NCBI RefSeq assembly: GCF_036245475.1 | Contig: NZ_BTPM01000001.1 | Location: 1,426,001 to 1,490,000, forward strand | From: Vibrio sp. 10N | Lineage (GTDB): Bacteria; Pseudomonadota; Gammaproteobacteria; Enterobacterales; Vibrionaceae | Length of the DNA: 64,000 nt | Reading direction: 5' to 3' | In this document: in pieces, positions 44,061-51,961 of the stretch | How the letters are laid out: every line of letters begins with the position of its first letter | How positions within the stretch are numbered: position 1 is the stretch's first letter | The notes under the pieces: generated by a model | Databases searched by the model: none | What the model was told of the DNA's origin: nothing | The model's input: the letters and a program-made list of their open reading frames with translations, nothing else | Position numbers and translations under genes: made by a program

Positions 44061-44205
44061 TTTGTAACCTTACTGATCGCAAAGGAGAGTGCGAAGAAGT
44101 GAGAAGGTTACAAAGTCTTTATTAGCCAGAGGTTAAGAGAGTTTTGCTCCCTTTTAAAACGGTGAAACCCCGATGTTGGTAGCATCGGGGTTTCGAATTT
44201 TTTAA
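44061..44205 (+). ncRNA. Possible structured small RNA
   Basis: The outer stem is TTTGTAACCTT/AAGGTTACAAA (exact 11 bp). The inner stem TCGCA (44077-44081)/TGCGA (44090-44094) has an AAGGAGAG apical loop. About 50 bases later comes a 12-bp terminator hairpin with the tail GAATTTTTT on the plus strand. No plus-strand protein gene precedes this terminator. The strand and promoter are uncertain: rplY on the minus strand also needs a terminator here, so the structure could instead belong to its 3' UTR. Confidence 0.3.
44164..44194. terminator. Bidirectional terminator left of rplY
   Basis: A 12-bp perfect stem GAAACCCCGATG/CATCGGGGTTTC with a 7-nt loop. The plus side continues GAATTTTTT; the minus side continues ACCGTTTTAAAA. 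It can end rplY and may serve a plus-strand RNA. Confidence 0.8.
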
Positions 44206-44283
44206 AATTCTTGGTTGGTAAGGCCGAGAATCTTTCTATGCATAAGGTTTGGATTAAATCCGATTAATTCCTTGGTAGGGGAA

Positions 44284-44562
44284 TTAGATGCGGATGAAGT
44301 CCATGTGCTCAACTTTTGGCTTGAACGCGTGACGTTGAACGTCTTGTGGCTTAACCTTAACTTCTTCGCCAGCGATCACTAGAGTGATGCCTTCGTAGAA
44401 TTCTGGCTTGTCCATTTGGTTTACGATGTCATCGTGGTTTAGAGCAACTGATACAGGTGCTGCTTCACCACCGTAAACGATTGCTGGGAATTGACCAGCG
44501 TGACGTAGGCGGCGGCTCGCACCCTTACCTAGTTCAGTACGTACTACTGCTTCGAATTTCAT
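44284..44562 (-). CDS. rplY: 50S ribosomal protein L25
   Basis: A 92-residue ribosomal protein that binds 5S rRNA. The product starts [20 protein letters not shown] and contains the family segments PAIVYGG and [18 protein letters not shown]. This is the short L25 form without the CTC-type C-terminal domain. I use ATG 44562, preceded by GAGAG. The longer frame to 44622 would add 20 residues not found in the family. It is a single-gene unit. Confidence 0.96.
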   Translation of the reverse strand: MKFEAVVRTELGKGASRRLRHAGQFPAIVYGGEAAPVSVALNHDDIVNQMDKPEFYEGITLVIAGEEVKVKPQDVQRHAFKPKVEHMDFIRI

Positions 44563-44723
44563 AGTTTTTACTCTCAAAATAGTAAAATTAACAAATACGT
44601 TTTGACATAGCGACCTAGTCAAAACTTAAATCGCTTTGAGTGATCGTAAAGATACTCTCAAAACGAGCGCGGATACTAACATCCATACTGTGGCTCGGCA
44701 ATAGCAAATTGCTTATATCTCTA

Positions 44724-46091
44724 CTATTTTTCGCCCTTTGCGCGCTTTAGCTTAAGAACTGCGCGTAATCCACCCATTTTACTCTCTCCAAGCTCCAGTC
44801 GGCCACGATAACTGTGTGCCATTTCAGAGACGATATTGAGACCAAGACCGGTGCCAGGAGTGCTTTCATCAAGGCGAACGCCGCGCTTAGTGACTTCTCT
44901 GCATTGCTCTGCTGGAATGCCAGGCCCGTCGTCTTCGATGATGAGCTCTACCTCAGAGTCACCAATATCATTGGAGTAAACTCGGATAAAACTGTTGCCC
45001 CACTTGTAGGCGTTCTCGAGTAGGTTGCCAAGCATCTCATCTAAGTCTGCTTTTTCTACAGCGACTTCTAAGTCGGTATCAAGTTCACTAATCAGCGCGA
45101 TGTCTCTTTCTACGTAAACCTTATCAAATGCTAATGAGATAGCATCAACGCGTTCACTTGGTGAAGATTTTACCGCGAGAATATTCATAGCCCCGGCCAT
45201 ACGTGCACGGCCTAAGTGATAATCGATTTGTGCTTGGATTTGAGCGATTTGTGGCTCCAATTTGGCGCGGTCTTCAGCAGATAGGCTTTCAAGCTCGTTC
45301 TTAAGCACAGACAGTGGCGTTTTAAGCGCATGTGATAGATTGCCTGCATGATGCCTTGCTCGTTCAAGCAGCTCCTGATAGTGAAACAGCAGGGCATTCA
45401 GGTCTTTAACCAGAGGCGCGATCTCTTTAGGGTACTGCTCGTCTAATGAGTGTTGTTCTGCCGCTCTTAGACTTTGTAGCTCACGTTGCATTTTACCGAG
45501 TGGACGCAAAGACCAGCTTACCTGACCAATGATGAGCGCTAATATACCGAAGACCATAACACCGAGAATGAGCCAAAGCTCTCCGGTTAATGACTCTAGC
45601 GTGTCATCAATAGGATCTTCATCTTGGCCAATAATAATGGTGACCCCGTCACTGACTTCTGGCAGAAACAAAGTACGTTTTATCGTAATGAGTTTTTCAT
45701 CTTTGGCGCCAAAGTAATGAGGCTGTTTGTCTTTACCTTTAGTGCGCAGTGTTTGATCCCAAAGTGAACGGGAGCGCAGCGTGTCCTGCTTGGTCTCAAT
45801 CTGCCAATAGAGACCGCTATATGGCTGGTTAAAGCGGGGGTCTGAGAGTCGAGCTGAAAGAATAAGCTGACCTTTGTCGTCGACTTCGAGGTTGGCGGCA
45901 ATTTCATCCATGGCATGACCAAGTTGAACTTCGAGATCACTGATTAAGTAATCTCGAACTAATCCTGGAATCGATACGCCAGCCGCAATTGTCATGGCGG
46001 AGAGCCAAAGCGTCGCAGCGAGCAATAGGCGTGTTTTGAGACTGAGCTTTTTGACTCCTTTGCGCAGTCTCTCTTTGGAAAGGTTAGGCAT
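44724..46091 (-). CDS. Sensor histidine kinase (CarS/VprB/PhoQ-like)
   Basis: A 455-residue inner-membrane sensor kinase. The first membrane helix is near residues 20-40, followed by a periplasmic sensor domain to about 165 and a second helix (LILGVMVFGILALIIGQVSW). A HAMP-like linker and the phospho-acceptor His in GNLSHALKTPLSVL come next. The ATPase domain shows LLENAYKW (N box), EDDGPGIP (G1) and GTGLGLNIVSEM (G2). Its start overlaps the regulator gene by eight bases. Gene order (PepSY protein, regulator, kinase) matches the Vibrio CarRS/VprAB locus, which controls lipid A modification. That role is inferred from similarity. Confidence 0.88.
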   Translation of the reverse strand: MPNLSKERLRKGVKKLSLKTRLLLAATLWLSAMTIAAGVSIPGLVRDYLISDLEVQLGHAMDEIAANLEVDDKGQLILSARLSDPRFNQPYSGLYWQIETKQDTLRSRSLWDQTLRTKGKDKQPHYFGAKDEKLITIKRTLFLPEVSDGVTIIIGQDEDPIDDTLESLTGELWLILGVMVFGILALIIGQVSWSLRPLGKMQRELQSLRAAEQHSLDEQYPKEIAPLVKDLNALLFHYQELLERARHHAGNLSHALKTPLSVLKNELESLSAEDRAKLEPQIAQIQAQIDYHLGRARMAGAMNILAVKSSPSERVDAISLAFDKVYVERDIALISELDTDLEVAVEKADLDEMLGNLLENAYKWGNSFIRVYSNDIGDSEVELIIEDDGPGIPAEQCREVTKRGVRLDESTPGTGLGLNIVSEMAHSYRGRLELGESKMGGLRAVLKLKRAKGEK

Positions 46092-46740
46092 TCAACTGAT
46101 ACCCTAGTCCTCGAACGGTTCTTATGACATTCGGAGCGATCTTTTTGCGGATACGACCGATGAATACTTCAATCGTGTTGGAGTCGCGGTCAAAGTCTTG
46201 TTTGTAAATGTGTTCAACCAGTTCAGTACGAGAAATGACTTTGTCGGCATTGTGCATAAAGTAAGCAACAACTTTGTACTCAAGCGCCGTGAGACTTACA
46301 GCGTTACCTTGCCACATCACTTTAGACGTTCGTGTATCTAAGCTCAGATCGCCAATTTGCATCAGTGGTGAGGCGTTACCCGAGGCGCGTCGAAGCTGTG
46401 CACGGATACGGGCGATGAGCTCAATCATTTCAAATGGTTTGGTGAGGTAATCGTCTGCACCTGCGTTGAGGCCTTCAACGCGCTGTGTGAGTGTGTCACG
46501 AGCGCTAAGGATCACAACTGGCGTGTTGATGCCTTCATCTCGAATACCTTTTAATACCGTTAGACCATCAATTTTAGGAAGCCCTAGGTCGAGAACAATC
46601 GCATCCCAATCCTCAGATGTAGCGCGATAAAGTGCATCAATACCATCTTGAGCCAGCTCAGGTACCCAGCCTGCGCTTTCAAGAGTTTCTAAGATCTGTT
46701 CACCCAATCTTGGTTCATCTTCAACAACAAGAATCTTCAT
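46084..46740 (-). CDS. OmpR-family response regulator (CarR/VprA/PhoP-like)
   Basis: A 218-residue DNA-binding regulator. The receiver domain has the acidic pair in VEDEP, phospho-acceptor Asp in IVLDLGLPKIDGL (about residue 51), a Ser switch in VILSARD, and the Lys in YLTKPF. The C-terminal OmpR winged helix contains LTALEYKVVAYFMHNADKVI and SNTIEVFIGRIRKKI. It is coupled to the kinase gene. A tandem 19-base repeat lies just upstream, between it and the PepSY gene, and might be a binding site. Confidence 0.9.
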   Translation of the reverse strand: MKILVVEDEPRLGEQILETLESAGWVPELAQDGIDALYRATSEDWDAIVLDLGLPKIDGLTVLKGIRDEGINTPVVILSARDTLTQRVEGLNAGADDYLTKPFEMIELIARIRAQLRRASGNASPLMQIGDLSLDTRTSKVMWQGNAVSLTALEYKVVAYFMHNADKVISRTELVEHIYKQDFDRDSNTIEVFIGRIRKKIAPNVIRTVRGLGYQLNA

Positions 46741-46760
46741 TATCTTTCTCTTTTTTATTT

Positions 46761-46798
46761 ATAGTTGTTTGCGACTTATATAGTTAGTTGCGACTTAT
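46761..46798. repeat. Tandem 19-base repeat at the PepSY gene end
   Basis: Two abutting copies: ATAGTTGTTTGCGACTTAT (46761-46779) and ATAGTTAGTTGCGACTTAT (46780-46798), differing at two positions. The right copy contains the stop codon of the PepSY gene. The array fills most of the gap to the response regulator gene. Confidence 0.85.
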
Positions 46799-47217
46799 TT
46801 TTTGATAACTCGTTGTAGATTATGGCCTTTGATCTCCATCATCTCCAGTGTAGTTGCATTGTATTCAACTTTTATAACGTCTTGGTCGTGCAATAGCTTG
46901 AGCTCGTAGATCCATTCATTGTCATCTTCTTCAAGCTCGACTTTAATCACGCGGCCATTGAGATCGTTTTCAACCGTCGCAAATAGCTCAGAGAAGGGCT
47001 TAATAAGACCTTGTTGAACGGCATCAAAGACTTCGTCCTGATCTTCATCGAACTCAACGCGAGTATCACCCGTCTCGACATCTTGAACTAACTCATGACC
47101 ACTCTGTTTATTCGCAGCCTGGTCGTTAGAGAAAAAGCCTGCGTTCGCTGTTAAGGGGGCGACAAGCAAGGCTGAAAGAGCGAGTGTGGCAAAGACTTTA
47201 TTTACTGGGTAGGTCAT
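46795..47217 (-). CDS. Exported PepSY-domain protein
   Basis: A 140-residue periplasmic protein with a signal peptide ending at ANA-G (about residue 27). The mature part is strongly acidic (VEFDEDQDEVFDAVQQGLI) and has a PepSY-type beta hairpin (GRVIKVELEEDDNEWIYELKLL, then VIKVEYNATTLEMMEIKGHN). Such proteins sit next to envelope-stress two-component systems and may modulate the sensor or bind peptides or metal ions. Here it is just upstream of the regulator and kinase genes on the same strand, probably co-transcribed. Confidence 0.8.
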   Translation of the reverse strand: MTYPVNKVFATLALSALLVAPLTANAGFFSNDQAANKQSGHELVQDVETGDTRVEFDEDQDEVFDAVQQGLIKPFSELFATVENDLNGRVIKVELEEDDNEWIYELKLLHDQDVIKVEYNATTLEMMEIKGHNLQRVIKK

Positions 47218-47289
47218 AGCAAGATCTCAGCGTTATCAAACATGGTATTAATATAAAGAGCGAAATATGAATCAAACCTGAACAGGTTT

Positions 47290-49026
47290 TCAGTTTAATT
47301 CATCATCGAACACTTTATCGCGCATTTTCCAGAAACGGCCACTTTTACGAGCGATGACAAAAGCGGGCAATCTAAACCTATGTTGATTGTTGACCACTTT
47401 AGTTGGCGAGGTGGCGTCAAACTCACGATGCTTATCCGCCAAATGTGGGCGCGCGAACTTAGACAAAAAAGTCTGTTTTTGCTTTTTGGTGCTCAAAGAC
47501 CAAAACTCACTCACTTGAGCATCGTTTTCGCCAATGTAATTAACGCGAAGGCTGCTTTTGCCTTTGTCATCTTTGTGGACTTGCAGGTTCATGTCGACGC
47601 ACTCGAAGACCAATGCGTCTTTAAGGTTGAGTGCCTCTTTGAGCTTTTTATCTGGGTCGACCAAGGTTGCGTCGCACTCGTGACAAATTCGAGCGGCGAT
47701 ATCGTTATCCGCGCCACATTCAGAGCAGTATTTGGCTCTGAATCGATAGTCACAGTGCTCGCGCTCACCTGTCTCTTCATCGGTAAAGTAGCCTTGGCAC
47801 TTACGGCCAAAGTGCTCAATCAAAAAACCGTTGGCATCGAGTTTGCCCCAAAAGTCATTGTTAAAGCCGCAGGCAGGGCAGGGGATGGTAATGATTTCTG
47901 AGTCTGAATCAGGTTTTGGGTTGCCGACTTCAGGCTGATAAAGATCGTAAGTGTTGCCTGCATAGTCGAGGACTAAACACTCCGTCTTTCCATCAGAAAG
48001 GCGAAGGCCTCGCCCGACAATTTGCTGATATAGGCTAACGGATTCGGTTGGGCGCAATATCGCGATTAAATCGACATGCGGCGCATCAAAGCCGGTGGTC
48101 AGTACGGAGACATTGACCAAGAATTTGATTTCTCGCTGCTTGAATCGATTGATGATGTCGTCGCGCTCGGGCGTTGGTGTGTCGCCTATGACGATTTGAC
48201 TGGCATGCTCTGGCAGCAGAGATAAGATCTCCTGCGCGTGACGCACTGTTGCAGCAAAAATCATCACACCCTGCTTATCTTCACTGTAGCGGATGATCTG
48301 CTCCACAATCTGAGGTGTCGCACGCTTGGACTGCTCAATCACCAAGTCCATTTCCGACTCTTTGTATTTGCCCATGCTGGTGGGTTTTAACTGAGAGAAG
48401 TCGTAGCTCAGCACTGGTGCATCGATGAGTTTTGCAGGGGTTAGGAAGCCTTCATCCAAAAGGTACTGAATCGGGAGTTCAAAAATACAGTCTTTAAAGA
48501 AACGTGGCTCATCGCTGCGTACTAAGCCTTTGGTGTGATATTGGTAAATCCAGCCCACACCAAGACGGTAAGGGGTCGCGGTCAGTCCAAGTATTTTTAT
48601 GCCAGGGTTAATCTCGCATAAATGACTAATGACTTTCTGGTAGCTCGATGTTTTGGTCTCTGGCACGCGGTGGCACTCATCGATGACCAGCAGTGAGAAC
48701 TGATTGGCGAACGCATCTAGGTTTCTAACCACAGATTGTACTGAAGCGAAGACGACTTGTTCGGAGGTTTCTTTGCGTCCGAGACCCGCTGAAAATATCG
48801 ATCCTTTCAGGCCATAGCCTTCATACTTTGCGTGGTTTTGTTCCACTAGCTCTTTAACGTGGGCAAGCACCAGCACTCGACCGCGTGCAAGGCGAGCGAG
48901 TTCAGCAATTACCAAGCTTTTACCAGCGCCTGTTGGGAGCACAATGACAGCTGGCGTGTCATTTTTGCGGAAATAATGGATAACGGCTTTAACGGAGTCG
49001 GCTTGATAAGGTCGAAGCGTGTACAT
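47290..49026 (-). CDS. radD: RadD-type DEAD/DEAH-box helicase
   Basis: A 578-residue superfamily-2 ATPase. It has the RadD/YejH start (LRPYQADSVKAVIHYF), Walker A LPTGAGKS, the DECH box VIDECHR, motif III LGLTATPYRLG, and motif VI QIVGRGLR. A Cys-rich zinc-binding part follows (CPACGFNN, CSECGAD, CHECDAT). Length and motifs match E. coli RadD, which helps RecA-dependent repair of double-strand breaks and crosslinks. It is divergent from rsuA; the two starts are about 70 bases apart and share a promoter region. Confidence 0.93.
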   Translation of the reverse strand: MYTLRPYQADSVKAVIHYFRKNDTPAVIVLPTGAGKSLVIAELARLARGRVLVLAHVKELVEQNHAKYEGYGLKGSIFSAGLGRKETSEQVVFASVQSVVRNLDAFANQFSLLVIDECHRVPETKTSSYQKVISHLCEINPGIKILGLTATPYRLGVGWIYQYHTKGLVRSDEPRFFKDCIFELPIQYLLDEGFLTPAKLIDAPVLSYDFSQLKPTSMGKYKESEMDLVIEQSKRATPQIVEQIIRYSEDKQGVMIFAATVRHAQEILSLLPEHASQIVIGDTPTPERDDIINRFKQREIKFLVNVSVLTTGFDAPHVDLIAILRPTESVSLYQQIVGRGLRLSDGKTECLVLDYAGNTYDLYQPEVGNPKPDSDSEIITIPCPACGFNNDFWGKLDANGFLIEHFGRKCQGYFTDEETGEREHCDYRFRAKYCSECGADNDIAARICHECDATLVDPDKKLKEALNLKDALVFECVDMNLQVHKDDKGKSSLRVNYIGENDAQVSEFWSLSTKKQKQTFLSKFARPHLADKHREFDATSPTKVVNNQHRFRLPAFVIARKSGRFWKMRDKVFDDELN

Positions 49027-49096
49027 ACGGCTCAGTTTTACTCTACATTTTGAAAAACCCCTCTATAATACCCCACGAAATGAAAACGAGGTATTC

Positions 49097-49795
49097 ATGC
49101 GTTTAGATAAGTTTTTGTGTGACGCGTTAGGCGCTACACGTAAAGAAGCCACAAAGATCATCAAATCGGGCGACGTCACTGTTGATGGCGTGATTCAAAA
49201 GAGTGGCGCATTTAAGGTAACAGAAGAGAGCAGTGTCGAGTGGCAGGATCGTGAGGTTCGTATGCAAGGCCCTCGCTATATCATGCTATTTAAGCCAGAC
49301 GGTTTTGTCTGCTCTCATGAAGATGGATTCAACCACACCGCCTTTATGCTGCTTGATGAAGTGAAAATGGAAAACCTTCACTTTGCGGGTCGACTAGATG
49401 TCGATACCACAGGCTTGGTTTTGATTACCGATGACGGCCAATGGTCACACCGAATTACATCGCCAAAACACAAGTGTGCCAAGACTTATCGCGTGTGGTT
49501 AGCCGACCCTGTTCAGCCAAACTACCAGCAAGCATTTGAAGAGGGCATTGAGCTGAGAAATGAGAAAGCACCAACGCTTCCTGCTCAGCTTGAAATTGTG
49601 GATGACAATGAAGTACTACTGACCATTCATGAAGGTAAATACCATCAAGTTAAGCGCATGTTTGCGGCACTTGGTAACAAGGTTGAAGGTCTACATCGTG
49701 AGAGTGTGGGTGAAATTGTTTTGGATGAGATGCTTGAGCCTGGCGAGTATCGATATCTCACTCAAGAAGAAATTGACTCAGTTTGGAAAAAGTAA
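49097..49795 (+). CDS. rsuA: 16S rRNA pseudouridine-516 synthase
   Basis: A 232-residue enzyme that makes pseudouridine 516 in 16S rRNA. An S4 RNA-binding domain (MRLDKFLCDALGATRKEATKII) precedes the catalytic domain, with the Asp nucleophile in FAGRLDVDTTGLVLITDDG and the later motif HEGKYHQVKRMFAALGNKVEGLHR. I place the start at ATG 49097, which follows a GAGG ribosome site and gives the usual family N-terminus. The upstream in-frame ATG at 49019 would overlap radD. Confidence 0.95.
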   Translation: MRLDKFLCDALGATRKEATKIIKSGDVTVDGVIQKSGAFKVTEESSVEWQDREVRMQGPRYIMLFKPDGFVCSHEDGFNHTAFMLLDEVKMENLHFAGRLDVDTTGLVLITDDGQWSHRITSPKHKCAKTYRVWLADPVQPNYQQAFEEGIELRNEKAPTLPAQLEIVDDNEVLLTIHEGKYHQVKRMFAALGNKVEGLHRESVGEIVLDEMLEPGEYRYLTQEEIDSVWKK

Positions 49796-50010
49796 TACTA
49801 ATAGTTTGACTACAAAGTATAGATTCACTCTGTGAATGTAATGGCCGCGAGCTTCTAATTTAATTGGTATGAAATATCGCTAGATTTTGTGCTGATACCC
49901 TTCCTATTCTCGCGGTCTATATCACAACCGTTCTCACTCAGCGGGATGTTGAGTAAAACAAGAGCATTAAAGCAAGGAATGCGGCTCATCGATGTATTAT
50001 TAGGAGCGAT

Positions 50011-51216
50011 ATGAGTTCTCAAACCTCATCGCAGCCCAATACACCTCAACTTGGTTTGTTACTGTTTTTAGTGCTTGGCGCTATCGGTGCATTGACACCA
50101 TTAGCGATTGACATGTATCTCCCAGCGATGCCGACCATCGCTCAGGATATGGGTGTCACCGCAGGTGCTGTGCAAATCACGTTAACTGTGTATACCGCTG
50201 GGTTTGCGATTGGTCAGCTTTTGCATGGCCCGCTTGCAGACAGTTTTGGACGTAGGCCAATATTGTTATTTGGCGTGTTCTTTTTCGGTGTCGCATCTGC
50301 TGTTTGTGCAACCACAACCAGCATTGAATCACTTACCTTAGTTCGCACTGCGCAAGGATTTGCTGGGGCTGCTGCGGCAGTAATTATCCAAGCGGTTGTG
50401 CGTGATATGTTCGACAAAGAAGATTTTGCACGCACCATGTCGTTTGTCACGCTAGTGATTACCTTGGCGCCATTGGTTGCGCCTATGATTGGTGGCCACT
50501 TAGCCGTTTGGTTTGGCTGGCGTTCAATCTTTTGGGTGTTGACGGGTTTTTCTGTGGTGGTGATTGCCGCGGTACTTTGGAAAATTCCAGAGACACTAGC
50601 ACCTGAAAACAGGCAGCCACTGCGATTTAGAACCACGATTCGAAACTATCTGCGCCTATGCAAAAATCCGGTCGCGATGGGGCTTATTTTCGCTGGGGCA
50701 TTTTCATTTGCAGGGATGTTTGCATTCCTGACTGCTGGCTCGTTTGTCTATATTGATATCTATGGTGTATCGCCCGATCAATTCGGTTATCTGTTTGGTC
50801 TGAATATTGTGACTATGATTATCATGACCAGCCTTAACGGCCGCTTAGTCAAGAAAGTAGGCTTACACGGTATGCTGCGCTTTGGCATCGGTGTCCAGCT
50901 CTTTGCGGGCATGGGGCTATTAGTGAGTGGCGCGCTAGAACTTGGTATTTGGGGCATAGTGCCGTTTGTGATGCTATTTGTTGGTACGCTGTCTACGATT
51001 GGTAGTAATGCGATGGGCCTACTGCTGAGTGGTTATCCGACCATGGCAGGTACAGCTTCGTCATTGGCTGGTACGTTACGATTTGGCACAGGCTCGGTAG
51101 TCGGCGCTATTGTGGCGTTTTTGCCGAGCGGTACACCGTGGCCAATGATTGCATTAATGGCGATTTGTTCGGTATTATCCGCCGCCTTGTATTGGACGTT
51201 TGGAAAGAAAGCATAA
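50011..51216 (+). CDS. Bcr/CflA-family MFS drug exporter
   Basis: A 401-residue inner-membrane exporter with twelve hydrophobic segments. Bcr/CflA hallmarks are LAIDMYLPAMPTIAQDM in the first helix, the motif GPLADSFGRRPILL after helix 2, and RTAQGFAGAAAAVIIQAVVRDMF in helix 4. Relatives export bicyclomycin, sulfonamides, chloramphenicol or peptides. The substrate here is unknown. GGAGCG lies ahead of the ATG. The stop overlaps the next start by one base (TAATG), linking it to the DUF2913 gene. Confidence 0.9.
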   Translation: MSSQTSSQPNTPQLGLLLFLVLGAIGALTPLAIDMYLPAMPTIAQDMGVTAGAVQITLTVYTAGFAIGQLLHGPLADSFGRRPILLFGVFFFGVASAVCATTTSIESLTLVRTAQGFAGAAAAVIIQAVVRDMFDKEDFARTMSFVTLVITLAPLVAPMIGGHLAVWFGWRSIFWVLTGFSVVVIAAVLWKIPETLAPENRQPLRFRTTIRNYLRLCKNPVAMGLIFAGAFSFAGMFAFLTAGSFVYIDIYGVSPDQFGYLFGLNIVTMIIMTSLNGRLVKKVGLHGMLRFGIGVQLFAGMGLLVSGALELGIWGIVPFVMLFVGTLSTIGSNAMGLLLSGYPTMAGTASSLAGTLRFGTGSVVGAIVAFLPSGTPWPMIALMAICSVLSAALYWTFGKKA

Positions 51217-51869
51217 TGTCTGCATATTATTCAGAAATTCAAAAAGTCGTGAACTCTGCATTAGACGAGTTGGCGGCGGAACACGCTACAGGAAAGCTAA
51301 TTAACTCGCCTGTAACCAATAACCATTTTTTGGTGAGATGGGTAACACGCACGATCAAAACCCAGCGTTTTGGTAAAGCGACCAGTGCGAACCTTATCCA
51401 ATGGCAAAAGACCGGGCGTTCTAAGGGCAATGAGTCGATGCTAGAGCCTACGTTTAAGCGTATCTCTGCTTATTACGAAAGCTTCTTCGGTGGCGAGATA
51501 GCTCCGATTACTGATGCTAAAATTGAGCAGTTTATTGATGATATGGAACAAGCTGGCTGGGGCGTGTGTACGTCGGAAGTATTGACCGATGGTAGCAAAG
51601 TCCAGTTCTTTACCGATGGTGCCAACTCATTTGCTGTGTGTGCTAATCAATGTGATGACTGCTTTGACGGTGAGAACCTAGTAAAACCAATGAGTTGGTT
51701 TGTTCGAGGTAATCACGCAGAGTTTATTGCCAAGGCGTATGAAGCTGGGTTTATGCTTCACAAAGTGACGGACTACAAGTCGAAGGTGAAGTACCACGGT
51801 GAGTATTTGGTTTACCCATTGAACCAAGGAACACAACTTGCTGAAATTCCGCTGTCGTTCAAAGCATAA
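51216..51869 (+). CDS. DUF2913-family protein
   Basis: A 217-residue cytoplasmic protein of unknown function, found mainly in Vibrio and relatives. The family pattern is clear: SAYYSEIQKVVNSALDEL, NNHFLVRWVTRTIKTQRFGK, WQKTGRSKGNESMLEP and YHGEYLVYPLNQGT. A CANQCDDCFDGEN stretch with three Cys could bind metal. I chose ATG 51216, coupled to the exporter stop, over a longer frame beginning inside that gene. The 3' end is followed by a strong terminator. Confidence 0.85.
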   Translation: MSAYYSEIQKVVNSALDELAAEHATGKLINSPVTNNHFLVRWVTRTIKTQRFGKATSANLIQWQKTGRSKGNESMLEPTFKRISAYYESFFGGEIAPITDAKIEQFIDDMEQAGWGVCTSEVLTDGSKVQFFTDGANSFAVCANQCDDCFDGENLVKPMSWFVRGNHAEFIAKAYEAGFMLHKVTDYKSKVKYHGEYLVYPLNQGTQLAEIPLSFKA

Positions 51870-51900
51870 CTCTATGCTTTAAAATACCGTGTATTAAAAT

Positions 51901-51930
51901 GAAAAGCGCAGCCAGTTGGCTGCGCTTTTC
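51901..51930. terminator. Bidirectional terminator between convergent genes
   Basis: A 13-bp perfect stem GAAAAGCGCAGCC/GGCTGCGCTTTTC with an AGTT loop, between the DUF2913 gene (+) and the SDR gene (-). Both sides carry T-rich tails (the 4T within the arm, then CATTT). Confidence 0.9.
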
Positions 51931-51961
51931 ATTTATGAAAGTGGTAAAGCTTATCGCTGTA

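Larger units (their letters stand above)
43853..44283. other. Intergenic region between rplY and the multiheme operon
   Basis: About 430 bases without a protein gene. The right part holds a strong hairpin terminator (44164-44194). To its left is an exact 11-bp inverted repeat TTTGTAACCTT (44061-44071) / AAGGTTACAAA (44104-44114), with a nested TCGCA/TGCGA stem. The promoter of the multiheme operon must lie in the left part, near 43860-43960. Confidence 0.5.
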
